Positions 36,550 to 45,565 of a stretch of 64,000 nt of DNA are shown here, piece after piece. The DNA is from Paenibacillus hemerocallicola (GTDB taxonomy: Bacteria > Bacillota > Bacilli > Paenibacillales > NBRC-103111). The stretch spans positions 21,047-85,046 of the forward strand of contig NZ_VDCQ01000030.1 in assembly GCF_006265175.1 (NCBI RefSeq). The letters run 5' to 3'. How positions within the stretch are numbered: the stretch's first letter is position 1; each line of letters opens with the position of its first letter. A program made the translations under genes and the position numbers. The notes beneath the pieces were generated by a model, which ran no database searches, was not told where the DNA came from, and saw only the letters and a list, made by a program, of their open reading frames with translations.

Positions 36550-37394
36550 TCCAAGCGGTTCAAACGAGCGGGAAACGTGCGTCGCCCTGGCGGCCGGGCT
36601 CCATTTTGTTCTATGCGGGACTTGCAGTGATTTTGCTGATCGTGTGCTTTCCGTTCATCTGGATGGTGTTGGCTTCCTTTAAAACTCAGGTACAAATTAT
36701 GTCGGTGGACAAGCTATTCGTATTCGAGCCGATTACCGGCAATTACAAAACCGTCTTTAGTGATTATGAGTTTGTAAAGCCGATTGTAAACAGTCTAATC
36801 GTCGGGGTATTCTCGACCTTGCTGGCGGTCGTGTTGGGGCTGCCGGCCGCGTACTCCATTTCCCGCTATAGGCAAACCATGCTCGGACTTGTTATTTTGA
36901 TGGTGCGCTTCATTCCCGGCATTACGTTCCTAATCCCTTGGTACGTTATTTTTTCCAAGATCGGTCTGGTCGATACCCATTTCGCGCTATCGCTTAGCCA
37001 TCTATTGATCAATTTGCCCTTTATTATTTGGATTATGATCCCGTACTTCGACTCTTTGCCCAAAGAGCTGGAGGAAGCGGCGATCGTAGACGGTTCATCG
37101 GTTTTCGGGCTGTTCGTGCGCATTATATTGCCGCTCTCCGTTCCGGGCATCATTACTGCGTCGCTGCTGTCATTTATTTTCTCTTGGAACAATCTTGTTT
37201 TCTCGATGGCATTGGCGGGGGGCAATACGCAGACGCTGCCACTGGCGATATTCAACTTTATCTCCTATGCTTCGATCGACTGGGGCGCATTGATGGCCGC
37301 CGCCGTGCTCATTACGGTGCCGATTCTCGTGATCTCATTGCTTACCCAGCGCTTCATTATACAAGGCTTGACAGCCGGAGCGGTTAAAGGCTGA
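36546..37394 (+). CDS. ABC sugar permease, MalG/UgpE type
   Basis: A 282-residue partner permease with six transmembrane helices and the EAA loop (LEEAAIVDGSSVFGLFVRI). It starts within the stop of the preceding gene (ATGA), so the two are made together. Confidence 0.9.
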   Translation: MIQAVQTSGKRASPWRPGSILFYAGLAVILLIVCFPFIWMVLASFKTQVQIMSVDKLFVFEPITGNYKTVFSDYEFVKPIVNSLIVGVFSTLLAVVLGLPAAYSISRYRQTMLGLVILMVRFIPGITFLIPWYVIFSKIGLVDTHFALSLSHLLINLPFIIWIMIPYFDSLPKELEEAAIVDGSSVFGLFVRIILPLSVPGIITASLLSFIFSWNNLVFSMALAGGNTQTLPLAIFNFISYASIDWGALMAAAVLITVPILVISLLTQRFIIQGLTAGAVKG

Positions 37395-37541
37395 CCTGTA
37401 GGCGTTGAATTCCAAGGGGAGGTGATAACCGGGATAGAGCGTACAGTTGCAGAACAACGTAAAGATTAGATACAAGCAGAAATTCGGTACAGGCAACGAG
37501 GGAAACGAGCAGCACAATACGAATCAGGGGGTATGGGTACT

Positions 37542-38876
37542 ATGAAACTCAATTGGGGCAAAACGACTTCGGCCATGATGGCGTCTGTCATGCTGGCAGG
37601 CATGTTGGCAGCATGCGGTTCTTCGGGAAGCAACGGACAAACCAAGACGGGCAACGGCGCCGATAAAGACAAACCGTATGCCGGAACGGAAATCCGATTT
37701 GTCATGGCCGTTCATCCGTGGCTGGATACGATCAAGACGATGCTGCCGGAATTCGAGCAAAAAACCGGCATCAAAGTCAAAATCGATTCGTTCAGCCAAG
37801 AACAGACCAGCAACAAACTGGCAGTAGAGATGACGGCGAAAACCTCCTCGTTGGATGTCATGTTTATCCGGCCGCTCGACGAAACGAAGCTGTTCTCCAA
37901 AAACGGCTGGGTGGAGCCGCTCGATCCGTTCGTAACGAACGATGCCAACTACGACGTGAAGGACTTCATTCAATCTTCGCTCGACTCGTCAACCTATGAC
38001 GGCAAGCTGATCGCGATCCCGATCACGACCGAGCGAGAAGTGCTTTACTACCGTAAAGATTTGCTGGAGAAAAACAACATCCCCGTTCCGAAGACGATGG
38101 ACGAACTGATGAAGGCCGCGGAAAAGCTGAACGATCCGAAAAACGGCATGTACGGCTTCGCCGCACGCGGCAGAAAGGTCGTCGCGGTTACCCAGTTCTC
38201 CGGCTTCCTGTACAGCTTCGGAGGCAAATTTCACGATGGGGACAAAGCGACGTTGAACACGCCTGAAGCGATAACTGCCTTCAAATATTACGGTGACATG
38301 TTGAACAAATACGCTCCTCCTGGAGCGATCAATATGCATTGGACGGAAGCGGCTGCAGCTTTCGCTCAGGGGAAGGTAGCTTTGTTCACAGACGCCGACG
38401 CCATTTATTTGAACGTGGCGGATCCGTCCAAATCGACTGTCAGCGACAAAGTAGGTTACGCGATGTTCCCTGCGGGCCCTGCGGGATCGCGTCCGTATAA
38501 CGTCAGCTCCGGAGCGCTCGCGGTTAGCAAATATTCCAAAAACAAAGAAGCGGCAGCCGAATTTGTCAAATGGGCGACCAGCAAGGAGACGGTGCTGAAA
38601 ACCCAGTCCGCGGGCAATCCGGGTGCGAGACAATCGGTGTGGAACAATCCGGAATCGACGAAAAGCTACCCGGCCGATCTTGTCAAAGTGATCAATGAAA
38701 GTTCCAAGATCGGCGTAGGCGTGGATCGGCCTCAAGTTATCGGAGTGGCCGAGGCAAGAGACATCATCAGCGGTCCGATGAGCGCCGCTATCGAGGGCAA
38801 AGATATTGCCGCGGCGGTCGAGAAGGCGCAAAAAGATTTTCAAGCTTTGATCGATAAAGAGAAAGCGTCCCAGTGA
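37542..38876 (+). CDS. Extracellular solute-binding lipoprotein
   Basis: A 444-residue sugar-type binding protein. A lipoprotein signal (VMLAGMLAAC, lipid-modified Cys about 26) precedes a family 1 binding fold (GTEIRFVMAVHPWLDTIKTM, GKVALFTDAD). The ATG at 37542 has about ten bases to AGGGGG and is preferred over the ATG at 37533. It delivers ligand to the two permeases upstream. A stem-loop after the stop may leave this transcript more abundant than those of the enzymes that follow. Confidence 0.9.
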   Translation: MKLNWGKTTSAMMASVMLAGMLAACGSSGSNGQTKTGNGADKDKPYAGTEIRFVMAVHPWLDTIKTMLPEFEQKTGIKVKIDSFSQEQTSNKLAVEMTAKTSSLDVMFIRPLDETKLFSKNGWVEPLDPFVTNDANYDVKDFIQSSLDSSTYDGKLIAIPITTEREVLYYRKDLLEKNNIPVPKTMDELMKAAEKLNDPKNGMYGFAARGRKVVAVTQFSGFLYSFGGKFHDGDKATLNTPEAITAFKYYGDMLNKYAPPGAINMHWTEAAAAFAQGKVALFTDADAIYLNVADPSKSTVSDKVGYAMFPAGPAGSRPYNVSSGALAVSKYSKNKEAAAEFVKWATSKETVLKTQSAGNPGARQSVWNNPESTKSYPADLVKVINESSKIGVGVDRPQVIGVAEARDIISGPMSAAIEGKDIAAAVEKAQKDFQALIDKEKASQ

Positions 38877-38886
38877 CGGCTAAATG

Positions 38887-38915
38887 GGGGCGGCGGGAAA
38901 CGACCGCCCCTTTAT
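38887..38915 (+). terminator. Intra-operon stem-loop after the binding-protein gene
   Basis: GGGGCGG pairs with CCGCCCC around a ten-base loop and is followed by TTTAT. The next gene begins 25 bases later with its own GGAGGAGG site, so partial termination or 3'-end protection is more likely than a full stop. Confidence 0.6.
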
Positions 38916-38939
38916 GATTCGGAGGAGGAAGAAACGGAT

Positions 38940-39809
38940 ATGACAACGATCGGTTTCATCGGTTTGGGGAGAATGGGCGGCGGCATTTGCCATCAATTGC
39001 TTGAACGGGGCTATGCGATGACCGTATTCGATATTAACGAGAACAACAGCAGTCTGTTTGCGGACAAGGCCGCTGTCGCGACAACAGTCGGGGAAGTATT
39101 GGACAAAAGCGACATCGTCTTCTTGTCGCTGCCGGGCTCGCCGCAAGTTGAAGAAACCGTGGAGAAGTTTATCGCTCTAGGCGTGGCGGGCAAGACGATC
39201 GTAGACTTGAGTACCAGCTACCCGTTATCTTCAAGCAAGTTGCACGCGCAGGTGAAAGCGGCCGGCGGCCAGTTCGCCGACGCCTCGCTGACCGGTACGC
39301 CCATGCATGCCGAGCAGGGCAGCCTCATCGTCACTTTCGGCGGAGACGAGCAAACGTTTTCCCAATGCAAGCCGATCATCGAGGCTTTCGCTTCCCGCGG
39401 CGTCCATCATATCGGAGGACCCGGAGCGGGCAACATCGCCAAATTGGCCAACAACTATTTGTCGATCATGTACATCGCCCTTTATTCGGAAATATTTCCG
39501 CTGGCGGAGAAGCTCGGCTTCGATACCGTCAAGCTGTTCGAGATTATCGGCAACAGCGGAGTCAATTGCCCAATGTATCAGAGCAACGCGGCCAAAATCG
39601 TCAACAAGACTTACGACCCGTCGTTTGCCCTTGACTTGGCTTTGAAAGATTTATCTTATGTGAAGAAGCTATTCGACGAGCATCAATTTCCTTCCTTCGT
39701 TCTGGACGGCGGCCTGAACTTGCTGCGCATCGGACATCAACAAGGCTATGGAGCCAACGATTGCTCGGAAATGGCTCGTGTCGTCCGGGATATGATGGGG
39801 GCGGAATAA
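38940..39809 (+). CDS. Beta-hydroxyacid dehydrogenase (3-hydroxyisobutyrate dehydrogenase family)
   Basis: A 289-residue NAD(P)-dependent enzyme: Rossmann motif GFIGLGRMGGG near the N terminus, substrate motif FADASLTGTP (usual DAPVSGG, here changed to TGTP), and the catalytic lysine in GAGNIAKLANN (about 171). The family oxidises or reduces beta-hydroxyacids such as tartronate semialdehyde or 3-hydroxyisobutyrate. The diverged substrate motif suggests a less common substrate. Placed between a sugar transporter and an epimerase gene. Confidence 0.85.
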   Translation: MTTIGFIGLGRMGGGICHQLLERGYAMTVFDINENNSSLFADKAAVATTVGEVLDKSDIVFLSLPGSPQVEETVEKFIALGVAGKTIVDLSTSYPLSSSKLHAQVKAAGGQFADASLTGTPMHAEQGSLIVTFGGDEQTFSQCKPIIEAFASRGVHHIGGPGAGNIAKLANNYLSIMYIALYSEIFPLAEKLGFDTVKLFEIIGNSGVNCPMYQSNAAKIVNKTYDPSFALDLALKDLSYVKKLFDEHQFPSFVLDGGLNLLRIGHQQGYGANDCSEMARVVRDMMGAE

Positions 39810-39820
39810 GGAGAACGGGT

Positions 39821-41155
39821 ATGAAGGATACATGGGATGCGGGAACGCTTCGCGCGTTTTACGAGGATCATCTGAAGCGTGTGCTGTTGCCGTTCTGGCT
39901 TCGATCTACGGACGAGAAGTACGGCGGGTTCTTTAACTGCTACGACAATTTGGGGGAACAGCTTGTCTCCACGGACAAATACACGTGGTCGCAGGGCCGG
40001 TTCGTTTGGATGTACGCGAAGCTGGCTTCCATGAGCACGGATACTTTCGACAGCGGGGAACGGGACCGATTCCTGGAGCTGGCCCGGGGCGGCGCGAAGT
40101 TTCTTATGGATCATTGCGTGCTGGAGAGCGGGAACTGCGCGTTCGTTATGGATCGGGCCGGTGTGCCAAAGCTGAATCCGCCGAACGAGCGGTACGATTC
40201 CAGCATATTCGCCGACTGCTTCGTTGTGGCCGGACTGGCCAAGTACGCCGCCGTATCGGGCGATTCCGTCAGCTTAAGGTTCGCTTGGACGCTGTACCGC
40301 TCGGTCATCCGACGTATCGAGAGCGGATCGTACGAAATGGCGCCTTATCCGACGCCGGATGGGTACCGTTCACACAACATTCCGATGATCTTGCTAAATG
40401 TGACCCAGGAGCTGCTGGAGGCCGAAGAGGCGCTTGGAGCTGCAGGTCCGACAAACGGCGCCGACGGAAGTGGGAAGACGGAATGGCTGCGCGGCAAGAT
40501 GACGGCGTTTTTGCTCGATATTATGGGCCATTTTGTCGATCGGGACGGAGTGCTGAACGAAATGATCGCTGCTGACGGCTCTCGCGTCGATTCGCTTCTG
40601 GGCCGTTACTGCAACCCCGGTCATTCCATCGAGGATATGTGGTTCGTCATCCATGCGGCCGAGAAGCTGGGTTTGGAACCCTATATCGGCAGAGCGGTCC
40701 GGACGGCAAAGAAGATGGTGGAGCTCGGCTGGGACGATCAATACGGTGGCTTGCTGCTGTTTGCGGACCGGGACGGGGGGCAGCCGCGGGGAGACTGCAG
40801 CGGCTTGGAACACGAGGCCATGGTCGGGCAGATCGGGCAAAACTGGGACAATAAGCTGTGGTGGGTTCACTCGGAGGCGCTGTATACGACAATGCTCGGC
40901 TACAGTTTGACGCGAGACGAACGGCTTCTCGCCGACTATCGCGCCATTCACGAATACACATTCCGCACGTTCCCTCATCCGGACGAGCGAATCGGAGAAT
41001 GGATACAAATTCGCCGACGCAACGGCGAGCCGATCAGCAAGGTCGTTGCTCTTCCTGTGAAAGATCCGTACCATATTATCCGCAACGTAACATTGATCAT
41101 CGAGCTGCTGGAACGGATGGAGAAAGGGATCAGAACGGAGGCGTTGCAGTCATGA
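39821..41155 (+). CDS. N-acylglucosamine 2-epimerase (AGE) family isomerase
   Basis: A 444-residue (alpha/alpha)6-barrel protein. Motifs of the family are seen (WSQGRFVWMYAKLA, FADCFVVAGLAKYA, NPGHSIEDMWFV with the His expected in catalysis, WWVHSEALYTTML). Members interconvert free sugars such as N-acylglucosamine/mannosamine or cellobiose units. The ATG at 39821 is twelve bases after the previous stop with AAGGAG between; the longer frame upstream is not used. The stop overlaps the next start. Confidence 0.85.
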   Translation: MKDTWDAGTLRAFYEDHLKRVLLPFWLRSTDEKYGGFFNCYDNLGEQLVSTDKYTWSQGRFVWMYAKLASMSTDTFDSGERDRFLELARGGAKFLMDHCVLESGNCAFVMDRAGVPKLNPPNERYDSSIFADCFVVAGLAKYAAVSGDSVSLRFAWTLYRSVIRRIESGSYEMAPYPTPDGYRSHNIPMILLNVTQELLEAEEALGAAGPTNGADGSGKTEWLRGKMTAFLLDIMGHFVDRDGVLNEMIAADGSRVDSLLGRYCNPGHSIEDMWFVIHAAEKLGLEPYIGRAVRTAKKMVELGWDDQYGGLLLFADRDGGQPRGDCSGLEHEAMVGQIGQNWDNKLWWVHSEALYTTMLGYSLTRDERLLADYRAIHEYTFRTFPHPDERIGEWIQIRRRNGEPISKVVALPVKDPYHIIRNVTLIIELLERMEKGIRTEALQS

Positions 41156-42426
41156 GCATCATCCGCAAGCTGCTGGAGCCGATTCCGCTGCCGCCGATGG
41201 CTCTGATCCGGCAAAAGTTCGACGAAACCCGGGTTGACGACATTCCCGGTCATCTAAGGCGGGAGTTCGAGAAACCCGGCACGATCGATCGTCTGCAGCC
41301 GGGCCAGCAGGTTGCCGTCGCGGTCGGCAGCCGGGGCATTCAAAATCTGGCGTTAATCGTTAGAACGACGCTCGACCGGATTAAGGAAGCCGGTGCCGTT
41401 CCGTTCATCGTTCCCTGCATGGGCAGTCATGGCGGGGCAACGGCTGAAGGCCAGATCGAAATTTTGAAACAGCTGGGCATAACGGAATCGTCCATGTCGG
41501 TACCGATCAGAGCCTCGATGGACGTGGCCGTCATCGATACGCTCGACAACGGCTTGCCCGTTTATTCCGATCGGTATGCCATGGAAGCAGATGCGATCAT
41601 TGTCATTAATCGGATCAAGCCGCATACCGCCTTCCGCGGACCGTACGAAAGCGGCGTCATGAAAATGATCGCGATCGGACTTGGAAAGCAAAAAGGGGCG
41701 GAGGCGATCCATCAGCTCGGCTTTAAGCATATGGCCGTCAATATGCCGGCTGCGGCCCGCATTCTGATGCGCAAGCTGCCGATCGTCTTCGGCGTCGCGA
41801 TCGTCGAGAACGCATACGACCAAACCTGCAGAATCGAAGCACTCCCGATTGAACGCGTGGAAGAGCGGGAACTGCAATTGCTGGAGGAAGCCAAGGAACG
41901 TATTCCGAAGCTGCTGATCGGGCAGATCGACGTGCTGGTTATCGACTGGATCGGCAAGAACATAAGCGGCGACGGGATGGATCCAAACGTTACGGGGCGC
42001 TTCCCAACCCCATACGCCTACGGAGGGCCGGATGTTACCAAAATCGTTGCGCTTGACTTGACCCCCGAATCCAAAGGCAATGCAGCCGGAATCGGACTGT
42101 CCGATTTTACGACAAAACGTATGGTCGAAAAAATGAATGCGGAAGCGACGTATGCCAATGGACTGACCTCGACTGTGTGCTTACCCTGCAACATTTCGAC
42201 TACTTTGGAAAACGACTATTATGCAATTAAGGCCGCGGTCAAGACATGCAATATATTGGACTACAACGCTTGTCGTCTCGTGCGTATCCGCGATACGCTG
42301 CACCTGGGCGAAATACAAATTTCGGCCGGGATGCTGGATGAAGCCCGCAGCCACCCGGATATCGAGGTATTGACGGGGCCGGGCGAGTGGCATTTTGACG
42401 AGGAGGGCAACGTACCCAAGGCATAG
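41152..42426 (+). CDS. LarA-like (nickel-dependent lactate racemase N-terminal domain) protein
   Basis: A 424-residue protein related to the LarA/DUF2088 family. Recognisable are VAVGSRG, CMGSHGGATAEGQ (a His as in LarA's catalytic region) and NRIKPHTAFRGPYESGVMKMIAIGLGK with His and Lys near the positions used to hold the nickel-pincer cofactor in lactate racemase. Many members are racemases or epimerases of 2-hydroxyacids other than lactate. Coupled to the AGE gene by ATGA; it ends the operon before a terminator. The substrate is unknown, a sugar-derived hydroxyacid is inferred. Confidence 0.8.
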   Translation: MSIIRKLLEPIPLPPMALIRQKFDETRVDDIPGHLRREFEKPGTIDRLQPGQQVAVAVGSRGIQNLALIVRTTLDRIKEAGAVPFIVPCMGSHGGATAEGQIEILKQLGITESSMSVPIRASMDVAVIDTLDNGLPVYSDRYAMEADAIIVINRIKPHTAFRGPYESGVMKMIAIGLGKQKGAEAIHQLGFKHMAVNMPAAARILMRKLPIVFGVAIVENAYDQTCRIEALPIERVEERELQLLEEAKERIPKLLIGQIDVLVIDWIGKNISGDGMDPNVTGRFPTPYAYGGPDVTKIVALDLTPESKGNAAGIGLSDFTTKRMVEKMNAEATYANGLTSTVCLPCNISTTLENDYYAIKAAVKTCNILDYNACRLVRIRDTLHLGEIQISAGMLDEARSHPDIEVLTGPGEWHFDEEGNVPKA

Positions 42427-42473
42427 CCCGGCTTATGTCCGCCACAGAGCTCCATTTCATCATAATAAACGAA

Positions 42474-42502
42474 TTGTCCGGTCTAACGACCGGGCATTTT
42501 TT
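42474..42502 (+). terminator. Rho-independent terminator of the catabolic operon
   Basis: CCGGTC, loop TAAC, GACCGG, then GCATTTTTT. Confidence 0.85.
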
Positions 42503-42930
42503 ATGAAACGGTAAGATCGGTTCGCCGAAGGGAACTGAATAGGCGTTACTTTTTAAGGCCATATTGCCCCTATTCCATTATTGGATAGCATTCTAATGTT
42601 GCAAGAAAGGAATCATTTAGAAAATATCGAATACTAAATTAAGTCATTATAACCGGAAGGGGAATATAATGAGTAAGAAGCTAATATATGACCCAACTCA
42701 ACATCCAGAATGGGTACCCCCGCATAGTCAAGAGTGATGATCGATTAGCATTCCGCTCCCTCGATATGAATTAGTTTCTAACGGGAACAAGAGTACAATA
42801 GGTAATTCATCAGGCTGCCGGCGATCGGTAGCCTATTGAAGTAACAGGCAGATTAGGCGAATAGTAGCCGGTAATTGTGTAGATGAATATTTCCGTCAGT
42901 AGGGCTAAGAAGTTAGGGGAGGATTAAGAA
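42503..42930. other. Gap with a short, probably truncated ORF
   Basis: The only readable frame is 42669-42737 (22 residues, MSKKLIYDPTQHPEWVPPHS...), preceded by GGAAGGGGAATATA as a good RBS. The 'EWVPPHSQE' pattern recalls the N terminus of a group of Bacillus class I methyltransferases, which would continue with Trp where two stop codons (TGATGA) now stand. I see it as the start of a lost gene rather than a functional peptide. Nothing else is seen between 42740 and 42900. Confidence 0.35.
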
Positions 42931-43941
42931 ATGAAGATTGTCCAAACCGGCGAACGAGGAGCACGAACGATGATGGCGATGGTCTATGAAACCTACGGAT
43001 CGCCAGAAGTCCTCCGAATTAAAGAGGTAGATGTCCCTGTATTGAAGGACCATGAAGTGTTGATCGAGGTCCATGCGGCTTCGGTGAATTCCTGGGATTG
43101 GGATCTCCTTCGCGGGAAACCGTACATAACCCGCCTTGGAGGGCTCCGCAAGCCCCGTTACCGAATTCTTGGCGCGGACATCGCGGGGCGGGTAATCGCC
43201 GTGGGCGACGCAGCCAAGAGATTCCGACCGGGGGAAGAGGTATTCGGGGACCTTTCCGGGTGCGGCTGGGGCGGATTTGCGGAGTATGTAAGCGCCAGCG
43301 AGGAAGCCTTGACACCAAAGCCGGCCGGGATGAGCTTTGAGCAGGCGGCTGCGATTCCTCAAGCGGCCGTTCTAGCCTTGCAGGGTATGCGCGACAAAGG
43401 AAAGCTGCGAAAGGGTCATCGGGTTCTGATCAATGGGGCTGGTGGCGGAGTCGGCACGTTTGCGGTCCAATATGCCAAATGGCTCGGAGCGGAAGTGACC
43501 GGCGTTGACAGCGCCGGAAAGCTGGATATGCTGCTTTCCATCGGGGCAGATCATGTCTTGGATTATACGAAGGATGACTTCGCCGCAAGTGGAATACGGT
43601 ACGACCTGATCCTCGATGTCGTTGGAAGTCGTTCAGTTTTCGCTGTGAAGCACGCGCTTTCGTCAGGCGGTACGTATGTCATGGTCGGCGGTTCACTGCT
43701 TCGCATTCTCCAGGCTTTGTTGGCGGCACCGCTGTATGCTTGGCTTGAAAGGAAAAAGTTAACGGTCCTGGTCCATAAGCCGAACCACGACGATCAAATG
43801 GTTTGGAAGACGCTTGTCGAAGCAGGCCAAGTCGTGCCTGTCATTGATCGGCAGTATCCGTTAAGCGACGCGGCTCAGGCGCTTCGGTATTTTGGAGAAG
43901 GCCGCGCGAAAGGGAAAATCGTCGTGTGCATGAAAAGCTAG
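42931..43941 (+). CDS. NAD(P)-dependent quinone-oxidoreductase-like alcohol dehydrogenase
   Basis: A 336-residue zinc-free medium-chain dehydrogenase: GroES-like N-terminal half (VHAASVNSWDWDLLRG, LGADIAGRVIAVG) and Rossmann half with NGAGGGVGTFAVQYAKWLGAEV. No structural or catalytic zinc cysteines are present, so reduction of quinones or enones with NADPH is likely. The first ATG has GGGGAGGA eight bases upstream; a second start at MMAMVYE is possible. Single gene ended by a terminator. Confidence 0.88.
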   Translation: MKIVQTGERGARTMMAMVYETYGSPEVLRIKEVDVPVLKDHEVLIEVHAASVNSWDWDLLRGKPYITRLGGLRKPRYRILGADIAGRVIAVGDAAKRFRPGEEVFGDLSGCGWGGFAEYVSASEEALTPKPAGMSFEQAAAIPQAAVLALQGMRDKGKLRKGHRVLINGAGGGVGTFAVQYAKWLGAEVTGVDSAGKLDMLLSIGADHVLDYTKDDFAASGIRYDLILDVVGSRSVFAVKHALSSGGTYVMVGGSLLRILQALLAAPLYAWLERKKLTVLVHKPNHDDQMVWKTLVEAGQVVPVIDRQYPLSDAAQALRYFGEGRAKGKIVVCMKS

Positions 43942-43981
43942 CTAAACTAACGGATTCGAGAACTGAATAAAGACAGCGCGA

Positions 43982-44021
43982 CGGCAGCCGGCCACAATGA
44001 TCGGCTGCCTAATGCTTTTTA
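43982..44021 (+). terminator. Rho-independent terminator
   Basis: GGCAGCCG (43983-43990) pairs with CGGCTGCC (44002-44009), followed by TAATGCTTTTT. Confidence 0.8.
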
Positions 44022-44084
44022 TCTTGTCTAAAGTTAAAGGGGAATCTATATAGTACTGGTCAGTGAAAAGTTCTTCATAGAAAA

Positions 44085-44153
44085 TAACCCAATCCAGCGA
44101 TTATATGATATCCTCAAGTTCTCGCACGAAAGGATATAATCGCTGAAGGGTTA
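44085..44153. repeat. Long imperfect hairpin upstream of the PPOX-family gene
   Basis: TAACCC (44085-44090) and CAGCGATTATAT (44095-44106) face ATATAATCGCTG (44134-44145) and GGGTTA (44148-44153). ATATCCT and AGGATAT inside offer an alternative inner stem. There is no T run, so it is not a typical terminator; it could be a structured leader, a small inverted-repeat element or a regulatory site. Confidence 0.6.
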
Positions 44154-44163
44154 CAAGAAAATA

Positions 44164-44196
44164 GACCCGATTTCAGAGCGATACGGGTCGTATAAT
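44164..44196 (+). promoter_or_regulatory. Predicted -10 with adjacent palindrome
   Basis: TATAAT at 44191-44196 precedes the next gene by about 34 bases, and GACCCG/CGGGTC (44164-44169 and 44184-44189) flank the spacer region. No good -35 is seen. Confidence 0.4.
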
Positions 44197-44229
44197 GTAA
44201 CTACAAAACGTCAAGAGGAGAGACTCGGT

Positions 44230-44859
44230 ATGAATATATTTAAAAATATGATTTCAAGCGAAGATGAATTACGTGCCCTGTTGGGTTATCCAAGCGAGCT
44301 TGTACAAAATAAAGTAATTGATCATTTGGATAAACATGGTCTTGAATTTATTTCAAAATCTCCATTTTTGCTAATGGCTACGTCGGATAAAAACGGAAGG
44401 TGTGATGTTTCTCCTCGGGGTGATGCTCCTGGTTTTGTTAGGGTTCTGAATGAAACCCACATAGTTATTCCGGAAAGACCGGGGAATCGTAGGATGGATT
44501 CGATGAGAAATATTTTATCAAACCCTAAAGTAGGGCTTATTTTTATAATTCCAGGTCTGGAAGAGACACTACGGATTAATGGACATGCTTGCATTATCCG
44601 CGATGAAGAATTGTTGAAGCAGATGGAAGCGAACGGGAAGATGCCGGTTGTCAGTATTGGTGTTTCAATTGAAGAGTGCTTTGTTCATTGTGCTAAAGCT
44701 TTCAAACGCTCACATTTGTGGAATCCAGATACATGGATGCACAAGGACCGATTGCCTAACATAGCAAAAATGATAGCAGACCACGCAAAACTCCCTGGAA
44801 TGGATGCTGAAAAGATTGCTGAAGCACTTCAAGACAGCTACACGAATCGCTTATATTGA
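44230..44859 (+). CDS. Pyridoxamine-phosphate-oxidase-family flavoprotein
   Basis: A 209-residue FMN-binding split-barrel protein of the PPOX class (MSMEG_1061-like). Typical segments are FLLMATSDKNGRCDVSPRGDAPGF, IPERPGNRRMDSMRNIL and LEETLRINGHACI. Such proteins bind flavin and reduce or oxidise various small molecules; the substrate is unknown. RBS AAGAGGAGAG. Confidence 0.88.
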   Translation: MNIFKNMISSEDELRALLGYPSELVQNKVIDHLDKHGLEFISKSPFLLMATSDKNGRCDVSPRGDAPGFVRVLNETHIVIPERPGNRRMDSMRNILSNPKVGLIFIIPGLEETLRINGHACIIRDEELLKQMEANGKMPVVSIGVSIEECFVHCAKAFKRSHLWNPDTWMHKDRLPNIAKMIADHAKLPGMDAEKIAEALQDSYTNRLY

Positions 44860-44881
44860 GCAGAGTTTAATTGTTCTTTAT

Positions 44882-45553
44882 TTATTTCACAAGCTTCATT
44901 CGAATTGCAGTGACCACTGCCTGTGTGCGGTCCTGCGCCCCAAGTTTTTGCATGATATGGTGTATGTGCGTTTTTGTTGTACCTTCAGAAATGCATAAAA
45001 TCGCTGATATTTCATGGTTTCTCTTACCGTAAGCAAGCAGCTGCAATACTTCCGTTTCACGCTCCGTCAAGGCGCCGAGCAGCCGATCTTTGCCAGTTGA
45101 ATCCGGCTCCTCCATGCCTGAAGTCAATATTTGGTCTAGAGCGCGTTTGGCCGTGCTGCTATTGAACAGGGTTGCCCCCCGGTGCATTGCACGTATGCCG
45201 CTGAGCAACTCATCGGTTTCCGTATCCTTCAACAAATAGCCGGAAGCCCCGGCACGAATCCCGTCAAACACATACTGTTCAACATCGAATGTCGTTAAGA
45301 GGACGACTTTTGTATCGGGCATAGCTTCAACGATAGACTTTGTAGCCATGATGCCCGTTCCGCCCGGCATGCGGATATCCATCAAGACGATATCCGGAAC
45401 GTTTCGTATAGCAACGTCAACCGCTTCTTCTCCGGTCGAAGCTTCTCCGACCACCTGCATATCTTTTTGAATGTCCAATATGTAACGCAATCCTTTACGG
45501 ATGAAAGGCTGGTCGTCCGCAAGCACGATTCGGATCATTTTTCCGATTTGCAT
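44882..45553 (-). CDS. Two-component response regulator, NarL/LuxR type
   Basis: A 223-residue regulator with a receiver domain (DDQPF acidic pair, phospho-Asp in IVLMDIRMPGG, KDT lysine) and a C-terminal LuxR helix-turn-helix (LTERETEVLQLLAYGKRNHEISAIL in part). It acts with the kinase encoded just upstream on the same strand (12 bases away). Confidence 0.92.
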   Translation of the reverse strand: MQIGKMIRIVLADDQPFIRKGLRYILDIQKDMQVVGEASTGEEAVDVAIRNVPDIVLMDIRMPGGTGIMATKSIVEAMPDTKVVLLTTFDVEQYVFDGIRAGASGYLLKDTETDELLSGIRAMHRGATLFNSSTAKRALDQILTSGMEEPDSTGKDRLLGALTERETEVLQLLAYGKRNHEISAILCISEGTTKTHIHHIMQKLGAQDRTQAVVTAIRMKLVK

Positions 45554-45565
45554 GAAATGTCTCCT

